From the NCBI GenBank assembly GCA_903928835.1, contig CAIYSK010000050.1:1-12969 (forward strand): a stretch of DNA of 12,969 bases. The letters run 5' to 3'. The number at the start of each line of letters is the position of its first letter. Position 1 is the first letter of the stretch. The position numbers and the translations under genes are program-made. The stretch is from an uncultured cyanobacterium. GTDB lineage: Bacteria; Cyanobacteriota; Cyanobacteriia; PCC-6307; Cyanobiaceae. Below the pieces are notes generated by a model. It did not search any database. It was not told the origin of the DNA and saw only the letters and a list, made by a program, of their open reading frames with translations. Of the stretch, positions 1 through 9,705 are shown piece after piece.

Positions 1-1
1 C

Positions 2-295
2 CTGCTGGATGTGGCCCGCAACGCCCCCGTCCCGGAGCCGGGACTCAACCGAGGGGATGCCAACCCGATCAGCGTGGGTGTGGATACCAGCGGCGAGAGG
101 CTCGCCCTCGTGAGGCAACTGGAAGGGCGCACCGAGCTCGTTCTTTACCGCCGATCGCTGATGAGTTTGCAGCCGATTCCCATGCAACCGCCCGGAGTTC
201 CAAGCCAGGTCACGATGCGGGCCGATGGCAAGGAACTCGCCGTTCAGGTCAGCCGTGGGGGGCTATGGCAAATCGATCTCATCTCCCTGCCCTAG
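2..295 (+). CDS. C-terminal fragment of a beta-propeller (TolB/PD40-like) protein, 5' truncated
   Basis: The reading frame is already open at the left edge (Leu-Leu-Asp-Val...) and ends with TAG at 293-295, so only about the last 97 residues are present. Two stretches resemble beta-propeller blades of the WD40-like/PD40 type: one built around 'DTSGERLALVRQ' followed by 'ELVLYRRSL', and a second around 'RADGKELAVQV' followed by 'GLWQIDLISLP'. The pattern (Asp/Gly turn, hydrophobic strand, then a strand with alternating hydrophobic residues) is typical of TolB-like periplasmic or lipoprotein propellers found in cyanobacteria, but no catalytic residue is visible. The GTG at 11 lies inside the frame and is not taken as the start. 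It converges on the hli gene, with 31 bases between the stops. Function is unknown; the propeller assignment is moderately sure. Confidence 0.6.
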   Translation: MLDVARNAPVPEPGLNRGDANPISVGVDTSGERLALVRQLEGRTELVLYRRSLMSLQPIPMQPPGVPSQVTMRADGKELAVQVSRGGLWQIDLISLP

Positions 296-317
296 GCCCC
301 CCGCCCTGCCCTAGGCC
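285..317. repeat. 14-bp direct repeat at the end of the propeller gene
   Basis: The sequence ccctgccctaggcc occurs at 285-298 and again at 304-317, a period of 19 bases. The first copy contains the TAG stop of the propeller gene. It looks like a small local duplication in the convergent gap before hli. A weak 5-bp hairpin (ctggt/accag, 322-338) follows without a T-run, so I do not call a terminator. Confidence 0.5.
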
Positions 318-326
318 ACCGCTGGT

Positions 327-560
327 CTAGGGAACCAGGCCTGCCCAGTGCAAAAAGGTGTCGCCGCCGATCAGCTCAATCGCCAAAACCGCCACAAACC
401 CCACCATGGCGAAGCGTCCATTCACCCGCTCGGCATAACCACTCCAGCCGAAGGCCGGCACATCGCCAGTGGTGGCGCTCGTGGTGGCAATGGTTGTCCC
501 ACTCGTGGACGGAGGAGCCTGGGGCTCCGGATCGGGGGAGGTTGTCATGGAATCAGGCAT
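327..560 (-). CDS. High-light-inducible (Hli/Scp) one-helix chlorophyll-binding protein
   Basis: A 77-residue thylakoid protein of the Hli/Scp family, which binds chlorophyll and carotenoid and protects assembling or stressed photosystems. The helix is at residues 43-64, with the signature 'ERVNGRFAMVGF' (residues 44-55): Glu44, Asn47 and Arg49 are the chlorophyll-ligand and salt-bridge residues of the ExxNxR motif. The last residues 'HWAGLVP' are Hli-like. Before the helix is an unusually long Pro/Ser/Thr-rich stretch (residues 5-31). I chose the ATG at 558-560 because GGGA lies a few bases upstream; the ATG at 546-548, four bases after the ABC stop, would give 73 residues and is almost as good. 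The start overlaps the last codons of the upstream ABC gene, suggesting translational coupling. Family call is secure; the start is less so. Confidence 0.9.
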   Translation of the reverse strand: MPDSMTTSPDPEPQAPPSTSGTTIATTSATTGDVPAFGWSGYAERVNGRFAMVGFVAVLAIELIGGDTFLHWAGLVP

Positions 561-2571
561 GGCGTCCCACGTCATAGCCGGCCGCTGGAAGCAGCTGCCA
601 ACTGCCACTGCCATCGAGCTCCAGCACCGTGTCGTGGAAAGCGGTGAGCGTAGGCCGGTGACCCACGCTCACAAAGGCCATCTCCCGCTCGGCAAGGAGT
701 CCGTAGAGGTGGCGCTCCGTGGCCACATCGAGGGCACTGGTGGCTTCATCAAGAACCACGAAACGGGGGGAATTGAGCAGCAGTCGAGCAAAGGCCAGGC
801 GCTGCTGCTCCCCAAGGGAGAGCAGGCGGGGCCAGTCCTGTTTGATCTCCAGATCGGGATAGCGCTGCACCAATTCGCCCAGCCGCACCTGCTCCAGCAC
901 ATGGCGAAGTTGCTCATCACTGAAGCGATCACTGGGCATGGGGTAACAGAGCTGCTCCCGCAGGCTGCCCAAAATCATGTAGGGCTTCTGGGGAATGAAC
1001 AGCAGCTCGCCAACGGGCGGCCGCTCGACGCTGCCAGAAGCCGGAGGCCAAAGACCACTCACCATCCGCAGGAAGGAGGTTTTGCCGCAACCCGATGGGC
1101 CCACCACCAGAACCCGCTGGCGCTGGCTCACCTCCAGGCTGAGGTCGCGCAGCAGAACGCGATCACTCTGGGGCGGCACCAAATCTGCATGGCGCAACAG
1201 GATTGATTCAGTTGCTGGCAGACCCGAGGCTGACGCCGTTGCCTGCTCCGACAGTGCTGTTGCAGCAGCCTTGCCATTGATCTCATCCACCTTGCCCTGG
1301 AAGCCTTCCAGACGGCTAATCGATGCGGAGAAGGCTGCCAACTGTTCGATGTTGGCAACAATGAAGCTCAACGATGAAAAGACCTGGGCAAAGGCGATTC
1401 CAGCCTGGCTAAACACCCCGAAATCGGCATCTTTTGCGAAGTAGATCGGTGCAATCACCAGCCAGGGCAGGAAGCGCGAGAAGTAGTCGTAGGAGCGCTT
1501 CACCACATTGATCGCCGCCGTCCAGAGGATGAGGCGGTCGTAGTTGGCTATCGCGTTGCCCAGGCGACGCACCACCTCCTTCGATTCCTGCTGCTCACCC
1601 CGATAAAAGGCAATCGACTCGGCATTATCACGGACATGAACCATGCCGTAGCGGAAATCCGCCTCAAGCCTTAGCTGGGCATTGTTGAGCACCACAAGAC
1701 GTCGACTGATAAAGACGACGAGTGCGGTGCCAATAACCGAATAGGCAAACAGGATCCCAGCCAGATTCGTGCTAATCGTCCACAGAATAATGATGAAGCT
1801 AAAAAAGGTAAGGAGGGCCTCAATGATGCCCACACTCACCTCCAAACTCGTGCCCGTAAAACTTGCAGTATCCTGGGTAATCCGCTGGTCTGGGTTATCA
1901 ATTTCACCGCCGGTCTCATCGTTGGGGTTGATGAGGTAGTAGGCCCGATTCGACATGTAGCGCTCCAACAGCCGCTCGCTGAGCCATTGGCGCCATAGCA
2001 GACCCAGCTTGGGGATCAGATAGGTCTGAAGGCCCCGAATGGGCAATGCCAAAACCAGACAGAAGGCATAGACCGCCACCACCTTCCAAAAGCCCGTCTG
2101 GTCATAGGCGACAAGGGCGTTATCGACATTGCGGGCGATATAGCTAATCCCCACATTGATCGCATTAATCACCAACACCAAAAGGGCGATGGCCCCAAGC
2201 AACAGCCAGGGCACCCAACGCCGGTGCCGCAGGCTGCTCCGAAACGCGGCGAAAACGGCCGTGCCCGCTCCTAAAAACACCATCACCGCAAGACCCCAAG
2301 GCCCTTTCCAAATGGCGGCAACTTGCTGGGGAACCCCGGGGAGGAAACGGCTCTGAAGCTCGGGAATCCAAGCCCCAGTAGCCGCCACCACGGCTGTCAG
2401 CAGCAGCAGGGTGACACCCACCACCACCGCCAACAGAGCCCCCAACAGCAACAAGAACTGCCAGGCGTTGGTCTCCTCAATGGGGAGGAAATAGGGCTGG
2501 GCCAGGCGCTGCAGCTTGCCGAGCTGGCTGCGGAAGGCCGAAAGGGGACTCATGGGGCTGCTCTGTTGCAA
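553..2571 (-). CDS. ABC half-transporter, SbmA/BacA/YddA (ABC_membrane_2) type, fused permease and ATPase
   Basis: A 672-residue inner-membrane half-transporter with the permease before the ATPase. Hydrophobic segments lie at about 37-67, 91-110, 120-145, 161-178 and 245-292, with further ones near 362-378. The stretch 'EADFRYGMVHVRDNAESIAF' (303-322) is the EAA-like loop shared by SbmA, YddA and ABCD proteins. The ATPase shows Walker A 'GPSGCGKTS' (491-499), signature 'LSLGE' (584-588), Walker B 'FVVLDEA' (604-610) and the switch His638, so it should hydrolyse ATP. Relatives move peptides, cobalamin or acyl compounds; the substrate here cannot be read from sequence. The start is 12 bases after the HIT stop, and the 3' end overlaps hli by 8 bases, so the three genes are probably one operon. 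An alternative start is Met7. Family is sure, substrate unknown. Confidence 0.92.
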   Translation of the reverse strand: MQQSSPMSPLSAFRSQLGKLQRLAQPYFLPIEETNAWQFLLLLGALLAVVVGVTLLLLTAVVAATGAWIPELQSRFLPGVPQQVAAIWKGPWGLAVMVFLGAGTAVFAAFRSSLRHRRWVPWLLLGAIALLVLVINAINVGISYIARNVDNALVAYDQTGFWKVVAVYAFCLVLALPIRGLQTYLIPKLGLLWRQWLSERLLERYMSNRAYYLINPNDETGGEIDNPDQRITQDTASFTGTSLEVSVGIIEALLTFFSFIIILWTISTNLAGILFAYSVIGTALVVFISRRLVVLNNAQLRLEADFRYGMVHVRDNAESIAFYRGEQQESKEVVRRLGNAIANYDRLILWTAAINVVKRSYDYFSRFLPWLVIAPIYFAKDADFGVFSQAGIAFAQVFSSLSFIVANIEQLAAFSASISRLEGFQGKVDEINGKAAATALSEQATASASGLPATESILLRHADLVPPQSDRVLLRDLSLEVSQRQRVLVVGPSGCGKTSFLRMVSGLWPPASGSVERPPVGELLFIPQKPYMILGSLREQLCYPMPSDRFSDEQLRHVLEQVRLGELVQRYPDLEIKQDWPRLLSLGEQQRLAFARLLLNSPRFVVLDEATSALDVATERHLYGLLAEREMAFVSVGHRPTLTAFHDTVLELDGSGSWQLLPAAGYDVGRHA

Positions 2572-2583
2572 CCATTCTCGCTG

Positions 2584-4588
<2,005 letters not shown>

Positions 4589-4598
4589 ACGAGAGGGA

Positions 4599-4769
4599 TC
4601 AGCGGCGACGACGGCGCTGCTGGGCCTTGCGCTTGTACTTCTCAACGGGAGTTTCGTGGTGACGCAGACGCTTGAGGTCAGCAAAGATGCCGGCCTTGGA
4701 CACCTGGCGCTTGAAACGACGCAGGGCCGACTCAATCCCTTCGTTTTCGCCGACGGTGACCTGGGTCAT
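4599..4769 (-). CDS. rpsU: 30S ribosomal protein bS21
   Basis: A 56-residue basic protein of the small ribosomal subunit, which acts near the anti-Shine-Dalgarno end of 16S rRNA during initiation. The sequence begins '[20 protein letters not shown]', followed by '[20 protein letters not shown]', and ends in a run of arginines, all diagnostic of S21. The frame extends upstream into the DUF3747 gene, but the family start is the ATG at 4767-4769. The gene lies 62 bases downstream of the DUF3747 stop on the same strand and converges closely on comM. With deformylase three genes upstream, the group has a translation theme. No clear promoter was found in the 62-base gap. Confidence 0.96.
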   Translation of the reverse strand: MTQVTVGENEGIESALRRFKRQVSKAGIFADLKRLRHHETPVEKYKRKAQQRRRRR

Positions 4770-4831
4770 GAAGCGCTGGAGTGTTCTCAGAGCTTGCCAA
4801 TGTAGCAACCATGCCCTCCACCCCCCTTGGC

Positions 4832-5488
4832 CTACTTCTTGGGAGCCACCGGTACCAATGGGGGCGGAGAGGCCTCCACGGCCACGATCGCCTCGGCAGG
4901 TGCGATCGCCCGGTAGACGTACACATGCCCGAGTAGGCGACGACCAAAAGCCCGCCGCTTCAACTCCCAACCAGGCTCAAACACCAGCTGGGTAAAGCCC
5001 GTACCCGGACCCTGGGTGCGGGCCACCACCATCTCAGGACCGGCGCCAGCCTTGGTGGGCAAGGCCATGAGCAAGTTGTCGTTGTCCTTGCGGATCACCG
5101 AAAGGCGGTAGCTGGTGGCCAAATCGTTGTCACCGATCCGCAGGGAGTAGCCGTTGGCATCAATGAAGCGGTTGCAGATTCCCGTGAAATCGAAGCTGGC
5201 CAACATCGGCTCCACCTTGGCTGGCTGGGAACCACTCATGGCAAAGCAAGGACGCTTGCCATTGAGCTGCTCATAGATGTTCAGCTGCCCTTTGGTGCCA
5301 TCACCAATGGGGGCCGACACGAGCACAAAACGCTCCTGGGGCACATCCGCCGCGGAGAACAGGGCTCCTGCCCTGGCGGGCTGAACCAGGCCAGCACCGC
5401 CCAAGGCCGCCACCAACCCAGTTGCGGTTAGCAGAACAACTGGCTGCAGGGCCTGGGAAAGGGCCCGCGGTAGTTCTGACAGGGGCAT
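4832..5488 (-). CDS. DUF3747-type exported cyanobacterial protein
   Basis: A 218-residue protein with an N-terminal hydrophobic segment (about 16-34) ending in 'QPARA' before 'GALFSAADV', a good signal-peptidase site after Ala40, so it is probably periplasmic or outer-membrane-associated. The mature start '[20 protein letters not shown]', the '[17 protein letters not shown]' region and the '[19 protein letters not shown]' region match my recollection of DUF3747, a domain confined mainly to cyanobacteria and of unknown function. Two cysteines in these two motifs could form a disulphide. The C-terminus is Pro/Val-rich ('[15 protein letters not shown]') and looks unstructured. It lies 80 bases after the small membrane gene and 62 bases before rpsU, same strand. 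A GCGATCGC octamer falls within it at 4902-4909. Domain name is from memory; exported status is fairly clear. Confidence 0.8.
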   Translation of the reverse strand: MPLSELPRALSQALQPVVLLTATGLVAALGGAGLVQPARAGALFSAADVPQERFVLVSAPIGDGTKGQLNIYEQLNGKRPCFAMSGSQPAKVEPMLASFDFTGICNRFIDANGYSLRIGDNDLATSYRLSVIRKDNDNLLMALPTKAGAGPEMVVARTQGPGTGFTQLVFEPGWELKRRAFGRRLLGHVYVYRAIAPAEAIVAVEASPPPLVPVAPKK

Positions 5489-5568
5489 CGCGGCTCAAAC
5501 CAGGTAGACAGCAATCGTATGCACCCCAACCGGATCAGACCAGGGGGGGTAGGAATCGAATTGGCGAG

Positions 5569-5766
5569 CTAAACGGGCTTGTTGATGCGAATGGCCAGCA
5601 GCAGCGCACCCAAGGTGCCCGGCAAGCTCAATCCCAAGATCACCCGGGTGGTGGTCAGACCCAGATCGGGATCGCCATAGGCGAGCTCGAACACCGAGCC
5701 CGTCGCCGCAATCCCCAGCAGACAGGCCAGGCCGAGCATCAGGCCCGCCAGAGGTTTCATGGGCAT
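5569..5766 (-). CDS. Small two-helix membrane protein, function unknown
   Basis: A 65-residue protein with two hydrophobic segments, at about residues 5-25 and 43-60, separated by a short acidic loop ('ELAYGDPDLG'). It ends 'AIRINKPV'. I do not recognise a family. The first segment could be an uncleaved anchor; it has a cysteine at residue 15 but not a convincing lipobox. The gene begins only 9 bases after the deformylase stop, on the same strand, which argues that it is real and co-transcribed. The start may instead be the ATG at 5758-5760 (Met3). The 80 bases between it and the DUF3747 gene hold nothing I can identify. Confidence 0.65.
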   Translation of the reverse strand: MPMKPLAGLMLGLACLLGIAATGSVFELAYGDPDLGLTTTRVILGLSLPGTLGALLLAIRINKPV

Positions 5767-5775
5767 GGCGCAATC

Positions 5776-6381
5776 TCAGCGAATGGTTTGAACGTCGGCT
5801 CGGTTGAAGCCCTTCTCCTTCAGCCCCTCATTGAGGCTGAGCTCATCGGTGACCCGATCAACAAACAACACGCCATTGAGATGGTCCATTTCGTGCTGGA
5901 TGCACCGGGCCAGCAGCCCATCGGCCTTGACCCGCTGGGGGCGGCCCATCTCGCAGCGATAGGTGACCTCAACTACCGATGGACGCACCACATTGAGATA
6001 AACCCCTGGAATGCTGAGGCAGCCTTCTTCGTAGGTCTCGATGCCTGCCCCGAAGGAACTGATCTCAGGATTCACCAACACCATCGGTGGCGTGGCGGAA
6101 TTTTCGGGATCGAGATCAATCACCAAGAGCTGCTTGTGCACACCAACTTGGGGAGCCGCCAAGCCAATGCCATGGGCCGTGTACATGCTGCGCAGCATGT
6201 CGCGCGCCAAATCCCGCACCGACTCATCCACCTTGCTGATGCGCTTGGCTGACTTGCGCAGCACCCCATTCCCCAGGGTGTGGATCTCCATCGGAGGAAC
6301 TTCCAGCGCCACCTTCGGCACCTGAACACTCCGGCTGGATTGCTCCGCATTGCGAGCCAATTGGGCGAAGCTGCGCGCCAA
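5776..6381 (-). CDS. def: Peptide deformylase
   Basis: Removes the formyl group from the N-terminal methionine of new proteins in the cytosol. All three metal motifs are intact: 'GIGLAAPQ' (71-78), 'EGCLS' (119-123) and 'QHEMDHL' (162-168), giving metal ligands Cys121, His163 and His167 and catalytic Glu164. I placed the start at a TTG (6379-6381), which yields 201 residues beginning '(M)ARSFAQLARN', the form I recall for picocyanobacterial deformylases. No good ribosome-binding site precedes it. A GTG at 6406-6408 is an alternative, and the frame stays open to an ATG at 6466-6468, which would overlap the divergent peptidase gene. It is the first gene of the group that runs through the membrane protein and DUF3747 to rpsU. 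Function is secure, the start is not. Confidence 0.95.
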   Translation of the reverse strand: MARSFAQLARNAEQSSRSVQVPKVALEVPPMEIHTLGNGVLRKSAKRISKVDESVRDLARDMLRSMYTAHGIGLAAPQVGVHKQLLVIDLDPENSATPPMVLVNPEISSFGAGIETYEEGCLSIPGVYLNVVRPSVVEVTYRCEMGRPQRVKADGLLARCIQHEMDHLNGVLFVDRVTDELSLNEGLKEKGFNRADVQTIR

Positions 6382-6426
6382 GCTGGTACGTAAAAGAATG
6401 GGTCCCACTCTAAGGCGGCCTGCCTT

Positions 6427-6430
6427 GGAG
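6427..6430 (+). promoter_or_regulatory. Ribosome-binding site deciding a TTG start
   Basis: GGAG lies five bases before TTG at 6436-6438, which supports that TTG as the start of the S9 peptidase. A small dyad, AAGGC (6412-6416) with GCCTT (6422-6426), abuts the site and could partly fold next to it. Confidence 0.6.
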
Positions 6431-6435
6431 AACGC

Positions 6436-8358
6436 TTGAGCGACGCACCACGCCAGCCCCGACCCCATCAGCCCCTGGCTGCGGCCAGCGTGGTGGGTCG
6501 CATCCCCGCCGTCAAAGAGCCGTTACTGGAAGGGGGCCGGCTGTTTTGGCTGGAGCAGCGGCCCCACGAAAAGGGCCGTACCACCTTGCTGGTGAAGCCA
6601 GCGCCATCACCCAGCGGCGACCCCAACCTCCGACCCCTCGAGCTCACCCCGGGTGACTGGAACCTACGCAGCCGCGTTCACGAATACGGCGGAGGGGTCT
6701 TTGCGGTGGCAGGAGCCGACCTGGTGCTGGTTCACGACGGCGACCGGTGCCTCTACCACCTGCCCATCGACCCATCCGGCACCCCAGGGGGCCCGCCGAG
6801 GCGCCTGGTGGAACCAGGGGACAGGGCCTTCGCCAACGGACTGATCGATCCGGTCCGCCAGCGCTGGGTGGGCGTGATGGAAGCCCATGGCCGCGATCAC
6901 CTGGTGGCCGTACCCCTGGCGGGGGGCGAACCGATCGCCCTGCATGAACCGGTGGATTTCTGCGGCTATGCCAGCTTGAGCCCCGATGGCCACTGGCTGG
7001 CCTGGGTGGAATGGCAGCAACCCTGCATGCCCTGGGACCGCAGCGAGCTGTGGCTGGCCCGCGTTGGCCCATCAGGGGACCTGGAGCAGGCCAAGCCGAT
7101 CGCTGGATCAGGCCCAGCCAAGGCCCTATCGGTGTTTCAGCCCCTCTGGATCACCACCAAGGCCGGGCACCCGGCCTTGGTGGTGGCCAGCGATGGCAGC
7201 GGCTGGTGGAACCTGCAGCGCTTTGAACCCAACTCCGGCCAAGGCCAAACGCTTTTGGAAATGGCCGCCGAATTCGCCATGCCCCAATGGGTGTATGGCA
7301 TGCGCACCACGGCCTGGGATGGAGAGCAGCTCGTCGCCGCCGCCTGCAGCCAAGGGCAGTGGCAACTGGGTCTCGTGGCAACGGAAGGCCCGCCCCACTG
7401 GCAAGCCATTGGGCAACCCTTCACCGACCTGGCCGGCCTCTCCGCCGAAGCAGGCCACCTGGTCTGCGTGGCCAGCAATCCCACCACCCCGTCAGGCCTC
7501 CTGGAGCTGGAGATCGCCAGCGGTATCTGGCAGCACACGCCAGCCGCCCCCAGCCCCCTGGATCCAGCAGCCATCAGCCAACCCCAGCAACTGTGGTTCC
7601 CGGGCCATGGCGAGCGGCCCACCCAGGCCTGGTACTACCCCCCTGGCAACGGCGGCAACCCGGAGGCCCCGTTGCTGGTGAAGGGCCACAGCGGACCCAC
7701 GGGTATGGCCCGCACCGGCCTGAGCCTGGCCATTCAGTTTTGGACCAGCCGCGGCTGGGGAGTGGTCGATGTGAATTACGGCGGCTCCACCGGCTTCGGC
7801 CGGGCCTACCGCGAGCGTCTCGATGGCCAATGGGGGGTTGTGGATGTGGCCGACTGTGCGGCTGCCGCCCAGGCCGTGGTGGACCAGGGATGGGCCTCGG
7901 CCAGCCGCATCGCCATCGAAGGCGGCAGTGCGGGGGGTTTCACCGCCCTGGCCGCCCTTTGCTTCACCGATGTCTTTCGCGCCGGGGCAAGTCGGTACGG
8001 CGTCGCTGATTTGGGCGCGTTGGCCCGCGAGACCCATCGCTTTGAAGCCCGCTATCTCGATGGTTTGATCGGCCCCTGGCCGGCCGCCCAAGCCACCTAC
8101 GCGGCCCGATCCCCCCTGCAACACGCCGGGCGGATTCGTTGCCCGGTGATCTTTTTTCAAGGCCTGGACGACAACGTGGTGCCCCCGGCCCAAACCGAAG
8201 CGATGGCCGAGGCGCTCCGCAACCAGGGCATTCCTGTGGAAGTGCACCTATTCCCCGGCGAGGGCCATGGCTTTAAGAGCAGCGACACCCAAATCCAGGT
8301 GCTGGAGTCCACCGAAGCGTTTTTTGCGAAGCACTTCGGCCTGCAGCAGGCCAGCTAA
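6436..8358 (+). CDS. S9-family (prolyl oligopeptidase/acylaminoacyl peptidase-like) serine peptidase
   Basis: A 640-residue protein with an N-terminal beta-propeller (about 20-385; blade-like motifs such as 'YASLSPDGHWLAWVEW' at 178-193) and a C-terminal alpha/beta hydrolase (about 390-635). The catalytic Ser498 is in 'EGGSAGG' (495-501), the acid is Asp578 or Asp579 in 'QGLDDNVVPP', and the His is His611 in 'GEGHGF'. 'VVDVNYGGSTGFGRAYRE' is the usual oxyanion-side motif of S9C-type peptidases. No signal peptide is visible, so it is probably cytosolic, releasing residues from short or acylated peptides. The start is a TTG preceded by GGAG. It is divergent from def, with 54 bases between the starts, and its TAA directly abuts the ATG of the symporter gene. 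Exact specificity within S9 is uncertain. Confidence 0.9.
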   Translation: MSDAPRQPRPHQPLAAASVVGRIPAVKEPLLEGGRLFWLEQRPHEKGRTTLLVKPAPSPSGDPNLRPLELTPGDWNLRSRVHEYGGGVFAVAGADLVLVHDGDRCLYHLPIDPSGTPGGPPRRLVEPGDRAFANGLIDPVRQRWVGVMEAHGRDHLVAVPLAGGEPIALHEPVDFCGYASLSPDGHWLAWVEWQQPCMPWDRSELWLARVGPSGDLEQAKPIAGSGPAKALSVFQPLWITTKAGHPALVVASDGSGWWNLQRFEPNSGQGQTLLEMAAEFAMPQWVYGMRTTAWDGEQLVAAACSQGQWQLGLVATEGPPHWQAIGQPFTDLAGLSAEAGHLVCVASNPTTPSGLLELEIASGIWQHTPAAPSPLDPAAISQPQQLWFPGHGERPTQAWYYPPGNGGNPEAPLLVKGHSGPTGMARTGLSLAIQFWTSRGWGVVDVNYGGSTGFGRAYRERLDGQWGVVDVADCAAAAQAVVDQGWASASRIAIEGGSAGGFTALAALCFTDVFRAGASRYGVADLGALARETHRFEARYLDGLIGPWPAAQATYAARSPLQHAGRIRCPVIFFQGLDDNVVPPAQTEAMAEALRNQGIPVEVHLFPGEGHGFKSSDTQIQVLESTEAFFAKHFGLQQAS

Positions 8359-9705
8359 ATGGGCCCCACTGCCGTTGCCCTGGCCCTCAGCATTGCCGCT
8401 TTGGGTGGCTTGGTGGTTCTGGGCCGCGGTCTGGGCGCAGCCACCGGCTTGCAACGGATTGGGCTACCTGCGGCCCTGGTGTCCGGCCTCATCGGCCTGC
8501 TGATTGGCCCCTTTGGCGTGGCCCACGTCTTGCCCATGGGCCTCACCGACCGTTGGATCAACCTGCCGGCGGTGCTGATGACCCTGGTGTTCTCCACCAT
8601 GCTGCTGGGCAAACCCCTTCCCAGCGCAGGGGAGTTGTGGCGGCCAGCCAGCGCCCAACTGCTGCTCGGCCTCACCCTCGGCTTTGGCCAATACCTGGTG
8701 GGCGCCCTGGTGGTGCTGGGAATCCTGATCCCGTGGCTGGGGGTGCACCCACTGATGGCTTGCCTAATCGAAGTGGGCTTCGAGGGCGGCCACGGATCAG
8801 CTGCGGTGATGGGGCCGATCTACGCCAGCTTCGGATTTGCTGGCGGCCGGGATCTCGGCCTGGCCATGGCCACGGTGGGTCTGGTGAGCTCCGTTGTGCT
8901 CGGATCGGTGCTGGTGATCCTGGCCCGCCAGTTCCACTGGATTGGCTCCGCAGCTGGCGGCCATGACGCTGCCAGCCCAGCTCCAACCAGCCGTGGCCCT
9001 TGGTGGGACGGGGCCCAAAGCCTGGCCACCAACCTTGGCTGCTGTGGCTTGGCGGTGCTCCTTGCCCTCGGCATGCAGCAGGTGCTGTTGGCGGTAGCGC
9101 CCCGCATTAGCGATGGGATGGTGCAGGTGGTGCAGACCATGCCCCTGTTTCCCCTTGCCCTGGTGGGATCCCTGCTCGTGCAACTGCTGCTGGAGCGCAC
9201 GGGCCAAACGGGCCTGGCCACCGCTCCACTCCAATCCAAAACCGCCGGCCTGGCCACCGATGTATTGATCACCGCAGCCATGGCAGGCCTCAACCTGCCC
9301 CTGTTGCTCCACGACTGGCTGCCCCTCACCATCCTGGCCGGGGCGGGCCTGGGTTGGAATTTGTTCGGGTTGCTGGTGCTCTCCAAACCGATGCTGCCGG
9401 GCCCCTGGTTTGAGCGGGGCATCACCGAATTTGGCCAGGCCACGGGCGTGGCGGCCACTGGCCTGCTGCTGTTGGGTCTGGCCGACCCGGAAGCCAAGAG
9501 CGCCACCCTGGCCCCCTTCTCCATCAAGCAATTGGTGCTGCAGCCGGTCCTCGCCGGGGGCGTGGTCACGGTGTTGGCCCCCTTGGCCGTGATGACCTGG
9601 GGGCTCCAAACCTGGGCAGTCCTCTGCCTGGCCATCACCCTGCTGCTGGCCGGGGGCGGGCTCCTGCTGGCGCGCCTACCCACGGCTGCCAGCGGAAGCC
9701 ATTAA
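8359..9705 (+). CDS. gltS: Sodium/glutamate symporter, GltS family
   Basis: A 448-residue polytopic membrane protein with about ten or more hydrophobic segments spread along its length. The motif 'EVGFEGGHGSAAVMG' (138-152) is the re-entrant signature of the GltS (ESS) family; a second inverted half is expected and 'EFGQATGVAATGL' (about 357-369) fits it. GltS imports glutamate with sodium. The ATG follows the peptidase TAA with no gap (TAAATG), so translation is probably coupled. A hydrophilic loop at about 195-216 separates the two halves. The stop TAA (9703-9705) overlaps the aldolase stop on the other strand. Family is well supported; the actual substrate has not been shown and the symbol is by family. 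Confidence 0.87.
   Translation: MGPTAVALALSIAALGGLVVLGRGLGAATGLQRIGLPAALVSGLIGLLIGPFGVAHVLPMGLTDRWINLPAVLMTLVFSTMLLGKPLPSAGELWRPASAQLLLGLTLGFGQYLVGALVVLGILIPWLGVHPLMACLIEVGFEGGHGSAAVMGPIYASFGFAGGRDLGLAMATVGLVSSVVLGSVLVILARQFHWIGSAAGGHDAASPAPTSRGPWWDGAQSLATNLGCCGLAVLLALGMQQVLLAVAPRISDGMVQVVQTMPLFPLALVGSLLVQLLLERTGQTGLATAPLQSKTAGLATDVLITAAMAGLNLPLLLHDWLPLTILAGAGLGWNLFGLLVLSKPMLPGPWFERGITEFGQATGVAATGLLLLGLADPEAKSATLAPFSIKQLVLQPVLAGGVVTVLAPLAVMTWGLQTWAVLCLAITLLLAGGGLLLARLPTAASGSH

Noticed and set aside
296..338. Possible terminator between the propeller gene and hli
   Set aside because: The only hairpin has five pairs and no following T-run on either strand.
469..1206. Long open frame on the + strand opposite the ABC ATPase domain
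   Set aside because: Antisense shadow of a gene with all ABC motifs; its own translation has no recognisable domain and is rich in Gln/His typical of reversed GC-rich codons.
4902..4909. HIP1-like octamer GCGATCGC
   Set aside because: I found one exact copy only; at this GC content about one in 13 kb is roughly what chance gives, so it is no sign of HIP1 enrichment.
5531..5568. Possible tRNA T-arm-like sequence (ggaatcgaa)
   Set aside because: No cloverleaf, acceptor stem or anticodon arm can be built around it.
5422..6252. 276-residue frame on the + strand opposite def
   Set aside because: Antisense to deformylase and the membrane-protein gene; no domain and shadow-like composition.
7492..8247. 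251-residue frame opposite the S9 peptidase
   Set aside because: Antisense to the catalytic domain with intact motifs; no features of its own.
8797..9683. Two long minus-strand frames opposite gltS
   Set aside because: Shadows of a GC-rich membrane-protein gene; the two overlap in different frames and neither has a plausible domain.
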